A stretch of 64,000 nt of DNA from Mesostigma viride. Lineage: Eukaryota; Streptophyta; Mesostigmatophyceae; Mesostigmatales; Mesostigmataceae. The position numbers and the translations under genes were made by a program. Positions within the stretch are counted from its first letter, which is position 1. Every line of letters begins with the position of its first letter. The notes under the pieces were generated by a model. That model saw nothing but the letters and a program-made list of their open reading frames with translations. It did not search any database and was not told the origin of the DNA. This document shows positions 38,116-50,252 of this stretch, one piece after another. Where the stretch lies: positions 1,874,011 through 1,938,010 of the forward strand of contig RPFO01000167.1 in assembly GCA_009746045.1 (NCBI GenBank), written 5' to 3'.

Positions 38116-38725
38116 ATAAATGATAACTAGGATGCTCCGCCAGGCCCTGCGGAATGTCGGGTTTTCCACTCATAGGTCTCTAGAATCTAATTGTACCAGG
38201 GCATGCCTCGCATTTCGGACGAGATTCAAGACAGCGTAGGATAGCATTCGTAGGACATCTTGCTCGCACCAGCCAGGTAGACACCGCCCTCGGTCTGGCC
38301 GGCCCCCAGCGGCTAATTGGCCAGCCAGGACGGCATATCCTGACCTGGCCCGGCCCCAAGGTCATACCTAGAAGAAGGTAGGCAAACATGTCATGACCTA
38401 CCCACAGCAGTTGATGGCTGACCTAGTGGTCCCAGCGCAGTTTGAACATCGCATTCACTCCCTCGCTCTTGCTTGGACTGCTATGCAGGACAAGAAGAGG
38501 TGGAAGACCATTGTCCAGGCTCATATACGCCCGCCCCTGTGGGCAAGCCCCCCCCCACCAAGCGGAAGGGGCGCTTTGCTGAGTAGAATAGACGTAGGGT
38601 TTTCTAGATAAGATTAGCTTAGAGTTAGATTAGTTCGGTTTCGCGGCTTTGTCCCCCCTCCATCCATCCACGGGAATATGTGCTACATGATCTCCCAACG
38701 GAGTCATGTTATAATTTAATTTTAA
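38116..38725 (+). mobile_element. LINE ORF2 C-terminal fragment with AT-type tail
   Basis: The broken translation (MLRQALRNVG, RRSLESLY, RISDEI, DTALGLAGPQR) corresponds line by line to residues about 225-290 of the better copy at 47545. The tail has the second tail type: gctacatgatctcccaacgg with CAAC loop, then (TTTAA)n at about 38712-38730. Confidence 0.75.
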
Positions 38726-38888
38726 TTTTAATGGATGGATGCAGGGTACACGCAATCCTGACAGTCTAACTTTAGAAGCTATCTACAAGCTATCTACAAA
38801 AACAGTACGTCCTATAACTATGGTGCCCGCGACCCTAGGGGTTAATATAGCAGTTAATATACCTACTATGGGGTTAATGACCTAGACA

Positions 38889-40442
38889 CCGGGTTGGCAA
38901 ATACGTGTACGGGGTATAATACGCAGACCTAAAATACGCGTATTATACGTGGGGGGTGTAAAATACGCGGCGGTGTATAATACGCGACTGTGTAAAATAC
39001 GGGGCGGTATAATACGCGACAGCTTTTGTGGTCCCATTGTCAGTCACCCAATTACAGTAGCACGCTCCTTCTTGATGATGGTCATGCAGTTATTGCAACT
39101 GAAATTTGGTGTATATGCTTATTTATTAACATCATCCATTTGTGCCCTGCAATCCTATCTGATTATGATTTGTTAAATGCAGGGGGGAGCAGGCTGCAAC
39201 GGGAATTGTAAGGAAAGCCATTCACTATATAATGCATGAGAGGATATAAGACACAATTAAGGACCAGTGATGCTCTCAAGGATCCCACAACAAGCTCCAT
39301 ACACATACACACATGTGCACACACATTCATCATTGACAAAATGCACAACAGCACCCCCACTGCCATGGAGATTACTCCACGTTGGTCCATGCAATTATTT
39401 AAGCCAGCATGACCATGCTTTTTTAACGGCAGCGCATGCAGCCCTTGTTCTCACTATACTATTGCTAGTAACTTGTGAGTTATAACTTAGTGTCCCATCC
39501 ATCACATGGGTCCATGCAACCATCGGCCATCACCCGGCCACTGCCATCACATACTACACCGGCTCAACATGGTATAAGTATTATGCGCTTTATGGAAATT
39601 CGGCAGCCAGCAGCTGGACACCTTTCTCGTCGACGGGAACCAGCCATTTGGTGATGCTCAGCTGGCCTTTGTTGGGAACCGATGACAAGTCAGCAGGCGC
39701 AGCCCCTCCCATCTCCGCCATTGCCCTGTTCAAATGGTGATGCTTCTTGGCGTCTGACTTCTGCAACTTGTTGTTAGCAATCCTGATAAACCTGCTCCGG
39801 ATATTCGGTGGAATTTGGTCGCAGGGTAACATCCCTTCCCCTGTGATTCCAGCAAAGTGTGCACGGACTCGGAATACGCTGATTGGCCCCGCCTTCTAGG
39901 AGAACTTCTTGTTGCAAAATGAGCAGAGCATCTTCGACACATACAGCGTTTTCTTACTATAAACAGCATCTGTGACTGCTTCTTTCTTCTCGACAACAAA
40001 ATCCCATTCAGGCCCTTTCTTCGGCATGGCTGCAAATCGAAAATGGCTGCACACTGTCGCACAGTCGCACTGGCCTCGTCGTAGCTATACTGCATTACAC
40101 CGTCAGTAGCACAACTGGCATTTGCTGGCATACTGTTATTATGCGTTATGTACCTAGTCCTAGCTGTCTCCTACCGGCCAAACATTTTGCAAGGCTTGCG
40201 CTTTATGGAATTAAGAACTGCACGCATCTACTTCTAGTAGTAAAAATCTCAAATGTGCAGTGAACGCGCCGCGCCCAGAACCTGGGCACCGCGCCAGTGC
40301 CCGCTGCACGCTGGTACCCCCGAAAAATTCTAAGTCCAAATCGCGTATTCTAAAATAAATACGCGTATATACGGCGGAGGCCTCCTGTACGCGTTAAATT
40401 CCCGTATTTTTGCGGCTCCGTACGGCGTACTGACCAACCCGG
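38889..40442 (-). mobile_element. internally deleted hAT transposon with 8-bp target duplication
   Basis: The ends are inverted repeats (ccgggttggcaaatacg at 38889; the reverse complement of the right end gives ccgggttggtcagtacg). They are flanked by an exact 8-base duplication, cctagaca, at 38881-38888 and 40443-40450. Eight-base duplications are diagnostic of hAT elements. Subterminal copies of tataatacgcg cluster at 38920-39020, as expected for transposase-binding motifs. Only the N-terminal part of a transposase remains inside, so the element is non-autonomous. Confidence 0.88.
39590..40027 (-). pseudogene. BED zinc finger of a hAT transposase, truncated
   Basis: From ATG at 40027 the frame reads MPKKGPEWDFVVEKK, then LCSFCNKKFS, a stop codon, and RVRAHFAGITGEGMLPCDQIP. 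This is the C-x2-C...H...C pattern with C-x-x-IP that marks the BED DNA-binding finger of plant-type hAT transposases. One in-frame TAG at about 39899 interrupts it. The catalytic RNase H-like domain is missing. The frame closes at 39590. Confidence 0.75.
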
Positions 40443-40450
40443 CCTAGACA

Positions 40451-41401
40451 CTCCCGGCCAGTTAGGCTCGAAACACACGCCCTGATCAAGCATGCTGTTT
40501 CCGGCCCCACCGTCTAGGTCATCTAGTCGCTCTACACGTAAGCCAGCCATAATTTCAATGCACAAGGATACACATTTCCATCACCATTCATCTTCATCAT
40601 CCTGAACGACTCGAACACGCGGACAAGATAACGGCAGGCTCGAGCTACCATGGTCCGCATTCTCCCGATTTCTGGCCTGCGCTGGTTGTCTCCTTGATAC
40701 CTATGACATGATGTGATGCACGATACACTACAAGGTATATACCCCGGCAATGATCTGTAAATTCACGCGTACATATGTACACCGCTTAGGCGCTTACACA
40801 ATATTCACTGTGCCTACTGCCTTTACTTGATTACTCCATATATATGCATTGCGCGGGGTGCGTCTTTTTCTCGGTGTCGGTACCCAAAAAATGGTAGAAA
40901 AACTTGAAGGATGTGTGTGCAGTACCGCAGGAATGCCTTCATGCATGTGCATGCACTTATTGCACTAGCTGTCTCCGCTCGATAGCTAGGGTAGCGCACG
41001 CCGTGCCGGTGTGTATGTGCAATGATGTGACGATAGCGATAATTTATCGTGATCATAGTCCTTCCACGGCGTTGGATCGCCATGCGTCAAGGCATAGTTG
41101 TCTCACTTCATAGCGATTTATTTATCGTGATTCAATCGCGCCAGGGCGCTGCATATCAACCCCACACAATATGCAACACTAGCTGGATGTTTGATAGGCA
41201 CACATTCCATATTATATGACCACCCATTTCGCTTATCTTAATTACGTACGCTTGATCGCGAGACACAGTCTACGAGTTATAAAACTTTATGAAGTGAGAC
41301 AACTTTATATTTATTACTGTGTGTAAGCTATGCTTCTGAGCCTTCGATCCTATGGTATTGCATGGTACGGTAGTAGCTTACGGAGAAGCTCGATCTATAT
41401 A
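40451..41401. other. intergenic repeat-derived DNA
   Basis: This stretch holds one member of a 180-base dispersed repeat (40517-40694) and otherwise nothing I can identify. Confidence 0.45.
40517..40694. repeat. dispersed 180-bp repeat, copy 1
   Basis: It is nearly identical, in the same orientation, to 45213-45392 (both include ctagtcgctctacacgtaag and ggcctgcgctggttgtctcc). On the minus strand the first bases resemble the LINE segment at 28478-28502 (acaaccagcgcaggcc), so it may be a piece of that LINE lineage. Confidence 0.8.
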
Positions 41402-42620
41402 GGCCGGCTCCTGCCCCTTTTGGCAACGGCAGCGCCTGACCTCCTGGACCCCAGCAGCCCTTTGCCCTTCGTCACCGCCATCCAGGAGGCCTATGCTGAG
41501 ATCCAGCAGGCCTGTTCTCCCGTCCGTGCCGCTCAGGCGGTACAGCGCCACCTCCCTCGCGGCACTCCCTCGGTCGCCTCCGTTCAATCTCCCGCCGCAT
41601 TCCCTGCTCGCGTCATCGATAAACACCAGAAAACCTACGCGGGTATTCTGCACACGGCTGATTGGATTGCTCTTTTCGCGGACCTCAACGCCCAGGGACG
41701 TGCGTGGCTGTTCTCGCTTTCCTTGCGGAGTGTGGGCTCGGCGTACCTTCGTGCTCTTCCCATGGCCCCCCCATTCGCCTTGGCTCCCAGCCACTACTCG
41801 GTGGCGCTCCGGCACCAGCTATTTGCCCCGCAGCCTCTTGTTCCGGCCGGGCGGCCTTGTGGTAGCTGTGGGCAGCCGCTGGATCCCACGGGGACTCACT
41901 ACCTTGCCTGCATGGGGGGCCAACAGAATCAGAATTGGTATTTGTATTTGCACACTGTCCTCCTGACGGTGGTGCTCGCCATGATTCGGTCGGTTTTCCC
42001 CCACGCGAACATCCGGTCCGAGGATGCGGATGGCGCTGCCTTCTATTCCCCCAACCACCGGCCTGACATCGTGGTGCTGGACTTTGAGGGGGTGGCCGGC
42101 ATCTACTTATTGACGTTTCGGTGGCGCGGCCCTTGGCTCTTAGCCACGTGGCTGGGGCCTCCCTCACGGCAGGTTACACGGCGGACCGGGCGGAGCGGGC
42201 CAAGCTCCTGGCCTACGGCGACGTCGGGCACCATCGTGTGGTGCCCTTTGTCCTGGAGGAGTTTGGGGCCATGGGGCCCCTGACCTCCGCCTTCTTCAAG
42301 GAGTGTTGCCGGCTCCGGGAGGACCGGCTGGACCTGGAGGGCCAGCGGGCCCCATGGTCGGCGCGGACCTGGACGTCATATTGGCGTCAGCGCTTGTCGG
42401 TGGCGCTGACTCGGGCCATGGCTGACATCATGCTCCGCCGTACGCGGGCTGATTTTGCGGTGCAGCAGGGCTATTAGGTTCCTCCCGTTAGGCGTTTCCA
42501 TTGGTCTTATCGTAGTATAGAGCTTTGACATGGCTCTGTATATAGGTTTATAGCTGGGCGTTTGCTTTGGTTTGAGTGATTTCACTCTGCTGTAAGTAAT
42601 TATATTTTTAATATATATGG
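41402..42620 (+). mobile_element. REL-endonuclease retroelement fragment, copy 2
   Basis: This is nearly identical to the unit at 322-1536, from the first bases (ccggctcctgcccc) to the 3' tail ending in taattatatttttaatatatat. Its coding frame is continuous where copy 1 is broken (about 41553) but loses one base in a G run at about 42085-42091, just before the RPD...IDVSV catalytic segment. Between the two copies the ancestral frame is clear. The stop is at 42475-42477. Confidence 0.75.
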
Positions 42621-42679
42621 CGACCTCCCTCCTCCGATTATGTCTACTAGGGGTTGATTGAAGGTTGAATCCGGTCTTT

Positions 42680-44735
42680 AATTAATTACCTAGGAACCTA
42701 ACGATCCGTTGGGAGTATATGTAGCACATATCCCAGAGATGGGGCATATCATGGCTTTTAATACATTCTAACTAATTAAGCTATACTTCCTGCAAGGGTG
42801 GGAATGTAAACGACACTTGCTCGAGGTGCGGCCAAGGGCACCTGCACCACCATGATGAATCGGAGCTCGATCAACCCAACTAAGGGTAGCCCGTCATGGG
42901 GGGGAATTAAGATCAGCATGGCTATACATTAAGGCTGGCTAGGGCATGGCTTCTCAGCAGAGAGTAGCTCTCTGCGTACGTGGGCACAGCATAACTAAAT
43001 AAGGCTAGGCAGCATCTGGTGTGTGGCACATCATGGGCACACATGTACATGGCTAAATAATGCTCTTGAATCAGCTGGTATAGTGCCTGTAGGAGGCGTA
43101 CATGTGCAAGGCCACAGTCTATCTATTCTACACTACTATACTGATTTATACTATTCCCCTAAGCTGGGGCGTCTGGAGTCGCTGGGGCCGCGGTGGTCGT
43201 GGGGGTCGCGTGCCATGGCTTGTGGCCGACGTAGAGTGGCCGCCCTGTTACAGTACACTGGCTTTCCCGGCCGGTGGTCTGCCGGAGCTGGAGGTAGGTC
43301 GGCCATAACTCCCGTCGCCGTTGTTGCTGCGCCAGGGTCAAGTCGTCGTCTAGGTTCGTGAAGTGAGTCTTCTCGAGCCGCTTGCGGCGTCTGAGAAAAG
43401 AAATCTTGTCCGCCGGGTTCCGCAGGTGAGAAGGAGCGGCCGGCGGCGCCCCTGCCTCATACCCTGCGCGCGGGGAAGGCAGTGGGCGACCAGCTCGATC
43501 TCACCAGTAAGGCCCATGCGACCATGCAAGGATTTCTCTCTCAAACGCACGCGCAATTAGCTTCTCGGAATTCTCACCTTCCTCCATGTCGAAGTTCTAG
43601 TTGACGATGACGTTTACGGGCTGCCGCGCTTGGCGAGCTGCATGGGCCTCCTCGCGGAGCTAGGTCAAGCGTCTCACTGCCGCTGGAGCTGGGCTGCGAG
43701 TGGTTGCACAGATTGATTGTGCTCGACGGCGGAGGTCACTGCATGGTGGAGGTGCAGTGTGTCGCTTAAGCATGTCCGCCCAGATCTGGGGGCCGGGGGG
43801 AGCATCGCCAGCCAGGCCAGCAGGGGCTGGCTTGCATGGCGGCATGCAATTATGTCCTTCACCGCCTGGGCGGTGAGGCCTGCGGTACGTGTTTTGCAGG
43901 AGTCACCTCGATGGCGATGGCGTTCGGTCCTTGAGGCGCTGGTCGACTGTCGCGGAGCAGCATGGGCGGTGATGGCGGCGGAGGTGGGGGTGGTGCCAGG
44001 CGGTGGAGGAGGCGAGGAGGGTGGAGGTGGCGGTGGAGATGGTGGAGAGCCAGGAGGGGGAGCTCGGCAGTCAGAGTGCTGCCCATGGCCGCCACATCTG
44101 TGCACAGCGAGACCGGGGCCACGGGCTGCTCGAGGGCCTCCTAATAAGGAGTGAGCGGATGGAGGATTCGGTCAAGGTGGTGGTGATGGGCTGGAGGGGC
44201 CAGAGCTCCTCGATGGAGCGTCCAAGGAGGGAGAAGAGGGCGAATTAATGTTTGCAGTCGGGGGCGAGGGGCGGTGAAGATGTAGTCGAATGGGCGCCTC
44301 TGACTTGGAAAGCATTGACGAGGCGACGACCCCAGGTGGTGGAAGAGCTGCTTGCATGCGCACAGTTCAATAAGCGAGGCGGTTGATCCCCAGAACAGGT
44401 AGGTCAGGATCTTGTCGTGGGTGAGCTTGTCAAAAAAGCCGGGCTGGCTGGCGTCAAAGTCGAATTACTCTTCCCAGGTCGGCTCGGCAGGGCGACTGCG
44501 CTTGGCCCGGGGCTCAGGCGACGCTGCAGGCGATTGAGGCGAGCCCGGGGGGCTGAGCGACCACTAGGGCTTGGCTAGTGGCGCCGCTGCCTTCAAGGCC
44601 GGAGGGCGAAGCTGCAGCCGGAGCTGCAGACGTATTTTCAGGGCCGAGCGCAGCCGCCAGGCTGCGTTGCGCGGAGGAGCGTTTGCTCGCCATATATTGC
44701 ATGAGAGCTTCGGGAAATTATATCAGCATGTGCTT
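42680..44735 (-). mobile_element. ORF1-only LINE derivative
   Basis: Read on the minus strand, the 5' end at 44735 matches the start of the LINE at 2217. Degenerate ORF1 follows, closing with a recognisable C-terminus (LDDDLTLAQQQRRRELWPTY, about 43270-43330). The sequence then passes straight into an AT-type 3' tail with tcccaacgg at about 42710. The whole of ORF2 is missing. This mirrors HAL1-type half-L1 elements known from mammals. Confidence 0.65.
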
Positions 44736-45879
44736 AGAAAGGTACGAAGCGATTGTGATATTCACAGCCGCATTCGGTGCTCAAACGTGAAAGTTATGAG
44801 CTCCGCCGTCAGCCATGGCTACCTCGAGGCTCGTGGGTCGTGGCTCGTGGGAGAAAAAGGTTCCTTTATTGGTACCCACATAACGCAGTCTACATGCTTT
44901 GAATTTAATTTATAATTTTATTACATATGTGATTTTAATTAATTATGTTGTGTGACATTAATTAAGTTATTTAATAATGTATACTAAGTGAGACAGATGG
45001 AATAGCTGGCACCAAGCCCGCGCCCAGCCTGGGCGATATGTCCTCACCTGGGGTGCCCCCGGTAGCGCGCGGCAGGGCCGCCCCGGCCCCGTGGACTTTT
45101 CGTACGTGATAGACTCGGCATGGACATGTGCTACACTAGACGTGACGGGCTTGAGCACACCCGGGCAGCCTCCTGGTTTGTCTGTAATCTGGAGGCAGAT
45201 GGTGCACAAGGATAGATCTAGTCGCTCTACACGTAAGCCAGCCATAATTGGCAATGCACAAGGATACACATTTCCATCACCATTCATCTTCATCATCCTG
45301 AACGACTCGAACACGCGGACAAGATAACGGCAGGCTCGAGCTACCATGGTCCGGATTCTCCCGATTTCTGGCCTGCGCTGGTTGTCTCCTTGCTAGATGG
45401 CATGCAACTACGTAGTGATGAAGGAGACCACCCAGCCCAAGTGGGGGCTCCGCGTGTGACCGCGTATGGCATTCACAGCGATTCGGGCCGTGGTGCACAC
45501 AACCCTGTAACTCTAGGACCTAGTTAGCTTACACCATCCATTCCATCCCATGTTACCCTCCCACGTGAGGACTTATGCGTCACGTGTCTATTAATCAATT
45601 AATTAATTAAGTGAGACAACTAAATTCCTGGACTAGCCTAGACATCTAGGTCTCATGATGCACGCGTAGCTAAATTTGGTGTGCGGCAGCGCATGCATTG
45701 ATCCAATGGATTCATTATGCATTGAAACTGCTTGCGCGTGTTATGGAAACCTCAGCACATTGAGAGTTTTTTCCCTTCTCAGGTAGTGGGACATCAGTGC
45801 ATGAAGTTGGATATTGCACTATAACATACAGTTGCATGCATGCATAACGTTCATAATGTCTCACTAACTGCGTGCATGC
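44736..45879. other. repeat-derived intergenic DNA
   Basis: A degenerate minus-strand-like LINE C-terminal segment may lie at 45000-45120 (plus-strand reading QPGRYVLTWGAP resembles QPGRHILTWPGP of the copy at 47545). The second copy of the 180-base repeat is at 45213-45392. The rest is unassigned. Confidence 0.4.
45213..45392. repeat. dispersed 180-bp repeat, copy 2
   Basis: This is the direct-orientation partner of 40517-40694. The similarity ends abruptly at both sides. Confidence 0.8.
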
Positions 45880-46105
45880 ATGCATGCATTAAATTAAATT
45901 AAAATTAAATTAAATTATAACATGCCTCCGTTGGGAGATCGATCATGTAGCACATATTCCTTGATGGGTGGTGGAGTGGAGAGAGCCGCGTAATCTGACT
46001 ATCCTAACGCTAATCTATCTAGTCTAGAAAAATCCTAACTACCCTACTCATCAAAACGCCTCCTCCTCTTGGGGGGAGGTGGCTTGCCCACACGGTCGGA
46101 AATGC
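45880..46105 (-). mobile_element. 5'-truncated LINE 3' end
   Basis: Minus-strand reading: the last residues of ORF2 (VGKPPPPKR-like), a 3' untranslated region and an AT-type tail with tcccaacggagg and (AATTT)n. Short atgcatgcat strings on both sides may be its target duplication. Confidence 0.65.
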
Positions 46106-47378
46106 ATGCATGGAAATGTAATTAAGAAAGGCGCGCCGACTCAACACTCAAATTGATCGCTTGCAGACTCCCAAGACCTAATTAATAATTAATTAGTCAC
46201 GTATCCCCGTTGAGGGACCACGACTCCCAAGACCTAACTTGGTGGGGTGGGTGTACATACGTCAGAAACAGCGTCGATCACTCACTTCATTGTCTGGACG
46301 GACGGACCTGCCCCCCCCAAAATTGAATACACATGTTTTGCACTCAATACCCATGCTGGCAATGCAAATGATGATGGGGGACCATAAATATGACCCTTGG
46401 TGCATGGGCATGCATCCCACTACTTGTTGAGTTCAAGGCCCATCACAATACATGTGCAGGGAGCTAAATCTGGCAAGGACACGTCCTACAAGCACGGATT
46501 GCCTAGGACAACCCCCCCACACTTGTGTACCAAACACCATAAAAAGTTCAAATCCCCACCCAGACCAAAGAATGGAGCTAATTTGCAGCACCAAAATCGC
46601 ACGTCTGGGCATACTTATGCAGTTTACCGAAAAATACGTCTTTTTTGTGACTAAAAAAAAAAAATCAAATCAAATACGCATGGGTTGGGCCCAGGGAGAT
46701 AAAAATAACTTCCACAGGGTGGGAATATCAATGGCACCAATTTTCAGCTCATTCTGACCACGTATGTGAACAGCCAACACTTTTGTATGAAAAAAAAAAT
46801 GCACGAAAATACGGTTTTATGCCAAATGGCTGCACCAATCACAACCTTGCCCACCACCAAGTGGGGCAAACAAGGTGCCAGCACGTCATTGATTATGCAA
46901 ACTATCTTGGAATCAAAATTCAGGCCATTCTGAGCTAGACTGATGGCATAAACTAGTGTCCTCAACTGCCACCCCTCAAACCTAGTATAGACTGGCATGA
47001 GCTCAAACATAACCCTTTTCATCACCTGCCCACCACAAATCATCAGAATCCTAACATAGACGGCTGCCAATTGAGTTATACAAACAGCCACCAAATGCAG
47101 GATCAAGATGAGCATGAGCCTTGAGTACTAGAGAGGTCATTCATAGCATGCAGCACCACACTATGGTAGCATAGTTGGCAATCTTCATTGGTAATAACAG
47201 AAATGTTTAGAGGCCCAAGCAACGTTCAATAGCAACAGAAACATGTGGGATTAGATGGGTGACTCGTACATGCTAGCCACACCCCACACCTCACCATGGT
47301 TGTAAACCATGCTCAGCAATAAGGTGCATAAACAGCATGCTCATATACACGTGCTATGCTGACTTAGAGTAGAGGATG
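46106..47378. other. intergenic, no gene seen
   Basis: This has a further degenerate hairpin-plus-TTAA tail at about 46180-46225, short A runs at 46650-46670 and 46790-46800, and no supportable coding region. Confidence 0.5.
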
Positions 47379-48686
47379 ATGCCTCAATTAAAAATTAAAT
47401 TAAATTAAATTATAACATGTCTCCGTTGGGAGATCATGTAGCACATATTCCAGGTTGGATGGGTGGTGTGGAGGCCTGGAGGGAGCCGCGTAATCGAACT
47501 AACCTAACTCTAAGCTATAGCTAGTCTAGAAAAGCCTATCTACGCTACTCATCAAAGCGGCTCCTCCTTTTGGGGGGAGGCGGCTTGCCCACAGGGGCTG
47601 GCGTGTGCGCCTTGACAATCTTCTTCCACCGCGTCTTGTCCTGCATGGCAGTCCAAAGACGGGAGAGAGAGTGGATGCGGTGCTCAAACTGGGCTGGGAC
47701 CACTAGGTCGTCCAGCAACATCTGGGTATAGGTCATGGCATGTTTCCCTACCTTTTTAGGAATGTTCTTGGGGCCAGGCCAGGTCAAAATGTGCCGCCCC
47801 GGTTGGCCGAGCCGCTGGGGACCGGCCAGACCAAGGGCGGTGTCGACCTGGCTGGTGCGAGCAAGATGTCCTACAAATGCTATCCTACGCTGCCTAATCT
47901 CGTCCGAAATACGCGCCGGCATACCGTGATACAAAGACTCTAATGACCTACGCTGAGAATACCCGACATTCAGGACCTGTCGGAGCATCCGGGTTACCGT
48001 GCCGTCGAGCTTGGCTGCCAGTGTTGCGGCCGTGAGTGTCCATGCCTCGGCGCCATACGTGAGCACCGTGAGGACGAGGACCTTGAAGAGCATGCGCTTG
48101 CGGTGCTCGTCCAGGCCCTTGGAGCGCCAGTAGGTGTTGAGCGAACGGAGCTTGGCCCAGGAAAGGCCGATGCGGGTGTCCACATCGTCGGCAGTGTCAG
48201 GAAGCCAACTCCCCAACAGCTTGAAGCGGTCGCGGAATGGGACCGCCGTCCCATCGAGCAGGCGCGGCAGCGGTGGGCGACTGGAGGCCCCAATCACCAT
48301 CGCCTCAGTTTTGACACTAATCTCCAACCCCACCGCCCTCGCCTCCAGGCCCAGACAGTCCAGCCAGGTCTGAATGTGCTCGGGGCGCGCGATGAGGGTG
48401 GTGTCGTCCGCATAAATCAGGTCAGCCAGGCGGTAACCCGTGCTAACCCCGCCGTGCCCACGCTCGTTAAGGATGTCCAAGCCTGGCTCGAACCCCTTAA
48501 GAGCAGTAAAGCGCGCACGTGCCTGGCGCATGACGTGGTCCACGACAATAATGAACAGGTATGGAGACAGGACACAACCTTGCCACACCCCGTGGTGAAG
48601 GGGGAATGGTGGGGTGGTGCCTTCCGCAGTCCGCACTACTGCCTGTGCGCCCTCATACAGTCGGCGAATGGCAGCAATGCCTCAAT
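47379..48686 (-). mobile_element. 5'-truncated LINE with 10-bp target duplication
   Basis: The element body spans 47389-48676 and is flanked by atgcctcaat at 47379-47388 and 48677-48686. At its 3' end (left) is the AT-type hairpin tail (about 47410-47440) and an (AATTT)n run. It is the youngest-looking LINE copy in the window because its frame is unbroken. Confidence 0.85.
47545..48676 (-). CDS. LINE ORF2 fragment: reverse transcriptase palm and C-terminus
   Basis: The frame is open from the truncation point to the stop at 47545. It covers RRLYEGAQAVVRTAEG, HHGVWQGCVLSPYLFII (motif B region), LADLIYADDTTLIARPEH with catalytic YADD, the thumb (FKLLGSWLPDTADDVDTRI), LTYGAEAWTL and a long C-terminal tail ending PPPPKRRSRFDE. 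There is no zinc-binding zf-RVT signature like the one at 28 kb, so at least two LINE lineages are present. Lacking the endonuclease and the first palm motif, it cannot transpose by itself. Confidence 0.85.
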
Positions 48687-48990
48687 CAACCAGCAATAAT
48701 AACACAATGTTCTAACCCTGCAGGTTCACATCACCCCGTTAAAAAACCAACCAACAAAACAGAACTGTAAGCGCAAACACGAAATACAGCAAAGCCATAA
48801 GAGAAATGGCTTGCAGCCATCCTCATAAGCATGGCTAGCATTCTTGAGAGCACATTGATTGTGATGCATAGTGGCTGTGATCCACAAATCTACAGAGAAC
48901 ACACACGTAAGCATAGCTTACACATATACAAAGCATGGCCAGCAAGAGAAGTATAGCCACCTTGTTTCCCAGCACGTTGAGACGCACGGC
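48687..48990. other. last host-like segment before the viral block
   Basis: Composition and short motifs match the intergenic DNA to the left. At 48991 the sequence enters the viral palindrome, so the host-virus junction is placed at about 48990. Confidence 0.5.
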
Positions 48991-49259
48991 CAGCAACTAC
49001 GTGAGCTACCCCCCAGAGCCTCTGCAGCCCCCAGTCCCCCTAGACCCCCTAGACCCCTTGGACCCCCCGGAGCCCCCGGTCCGAACAGAAGTCCTGTAAT
49101 CTCCACCGCCGCCGTCGCCTGTCCCGGCCCTGGGAGGCGGCGAAGGGGCAAACGAGGGGGGAGAAGGTAATCCACCTCCGACCGGCGAGAGGGGCCGGAG
49201 AGGCCCCGCCAATTTCACTCGCCCCCCGCCCCGGCCCTCCCGATGGGCGACGCTTGCTT

Positions 49260-49411
49260 GGATTCTCTTGCACTACTTCTTTTTTAGACTCTTTCAAAAA
49301 TAATTATATGGGTAATGAAAAATTGCAAAGGGTATAGGCTATATATAGGGCTATATATACAGGAATAATATTTCCCGGGGTGGCTGAAAAAGAAGTCGTG
49401 CACGAGAATCC
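49260..49411. promoter_or_regulatory. paired inverted 26-bp motif around an AT-rich core (left arm)
   Basis: A 26-base motif beginning ggattctcttgcactacttc at 49260-49285 is repeated in reverse at 49386-49411 (reverse complement ggattctcgtgcacgacttc). The 100-base core is AT-rich with tataggctatatataggg. The same architecture occurs at 61603-61747. A bidirectional promoter, a replication element or a MITE-like insertion are all possible. Confidence 0.75.
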
Positions 49412-49631
49412 ACTCCACCTCCGATGGTCGGGGGCGGCGGGAGAGGTGGCGGCAGGTTCGCTCGCCCCCCGTCCCGGGTCCGTCGCGCCCCGAGTCTGGA
49501 TGTGTTTGAAACGTCCTTTTCCCTCCTGGAGGGGCGGCGCGGGCGGGTGGGGGGTCGAGGGTGGATGAGAATGCGTGGTTTCGGTCGGGCTTCTTTTGGG
49601 CTCGGATCCGTTCTGGACAGTCTGCGTCCCG

Positions 49632-49695
49632 GCGCCCCCCGGGCCGGGGTTGGGAGGGGGTTGCGCTTAGGGGGCGGGAAATAAAATGTGGGGGT
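49632..49695 (+). promoter_or_regulatory. duplicated viral promoter, upstream of zinc protein gene (left arm)
   Basis: This 68-base block continues into the start codon at 49696. It is repeated with about seven differences before the next gene (50199-50266). Shared core: tgcgctta, a G-rich spacer, then aataaaatgtgggggtatga. The T/A-rich aataaaatg just before the start is in the position expected of a compact viral promoter. Confidence 0.7.
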
Positions 49696-50178
49696 ATGAG
49701 TATGGAGACCTCCGCCTGCTGCGAGTGCGGACGCGCCCTCCCGATGAACGGCCCCCCTTCCTTCTGCGCCGAGTGCCGGCGGGCGATCCCGCCGCAGCCC
49801 AGGACCCTGGAGGACATCCTGACCTGCCACGACTGCCGGCGCGGCATCCCGCTGGAGGGCTGGGACCCGGACGACAAGGAGGACACGCGCGCGTACATGC
49901 GGGGTCTGGTGCCGGCCATGTGGCCCGGCCAGGAGAGCGGCCCGTGCCTGGTCTGCCGCGGGTGCCACGCGAAGGAGGCGAGGCAGGAGGAGTGGGAGGA
50001 CCCTCCGCCGTTGCTGGACGAGCCGTTGAGCGCGGACGCCATGCTGATCCTCTGCATCCTGAAGGGCGTGAAGCTGCCCTCTAAGTACGAGTGGCAGACC
50101 CCTCCGGCCATGTGGGTGGTTCGCGACGGGGGAGTGGTGCTGGCCAGCCCGGCGACCCTGGGCCCGGCGGGTGAGTGA
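49696..50178 (+). CDS. cysteine-rich zinc-ribbon protein, left copy
   Basis: The protein has 160 residues if translation begins MSMETSACCECG directly after the repeated promoter. An upstream in-frame start at 49561 would pass through the promoter block and is not preferred. Cysteines occur as C9-x-C11, C24-x2-C27, C44-x2-C47 and C84-x2-C87-x2-C90, enough for two zinc ribbons. The C-terminal third is plain and ends GPAGE. An identical gene lies in the opposite arm at 52865-53347. I do not recognise a named family. A nucleic-acid-binding or protein-adaptor role is a guess from the zinc sites. Confidence 0.75.
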   Translation: MSMETSACCECGRALPMNGPPSFCAECRRAIPPQPRTLEDILTCHDCRRGIPLEGWDPDDKEDTRAYMRGLVPAMWPGQESGPCLVCRGCHAKEARQEEWEDPPPLLDEPLSADAMLILCILKGVKLPSKYEWQTPPAMWVVRDGGVVLASPATLGPAGE

Positions 50179-50198
50179 CGGATGCGAGTCTGGTGCCC

Positions 50199-50252
50199 GC
50201 GCCCCCCGGGCCGGGGTTAAGAGGGGGCTGCGCTTACGGGGGAGGGAATAAA
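50199..50252 (+). promoter_or_regulatory. duplicated viral promoter, upstream of HNH gene (left arm)
   Basis: This is the second member of the promoter pair. It starts 21 bases after the previous stop codon and ends with aataaa directly at the next ATG (50253). The copy shares gccccccgggccggggtt and ctgcgctta with the first. Confidence 0.7.
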
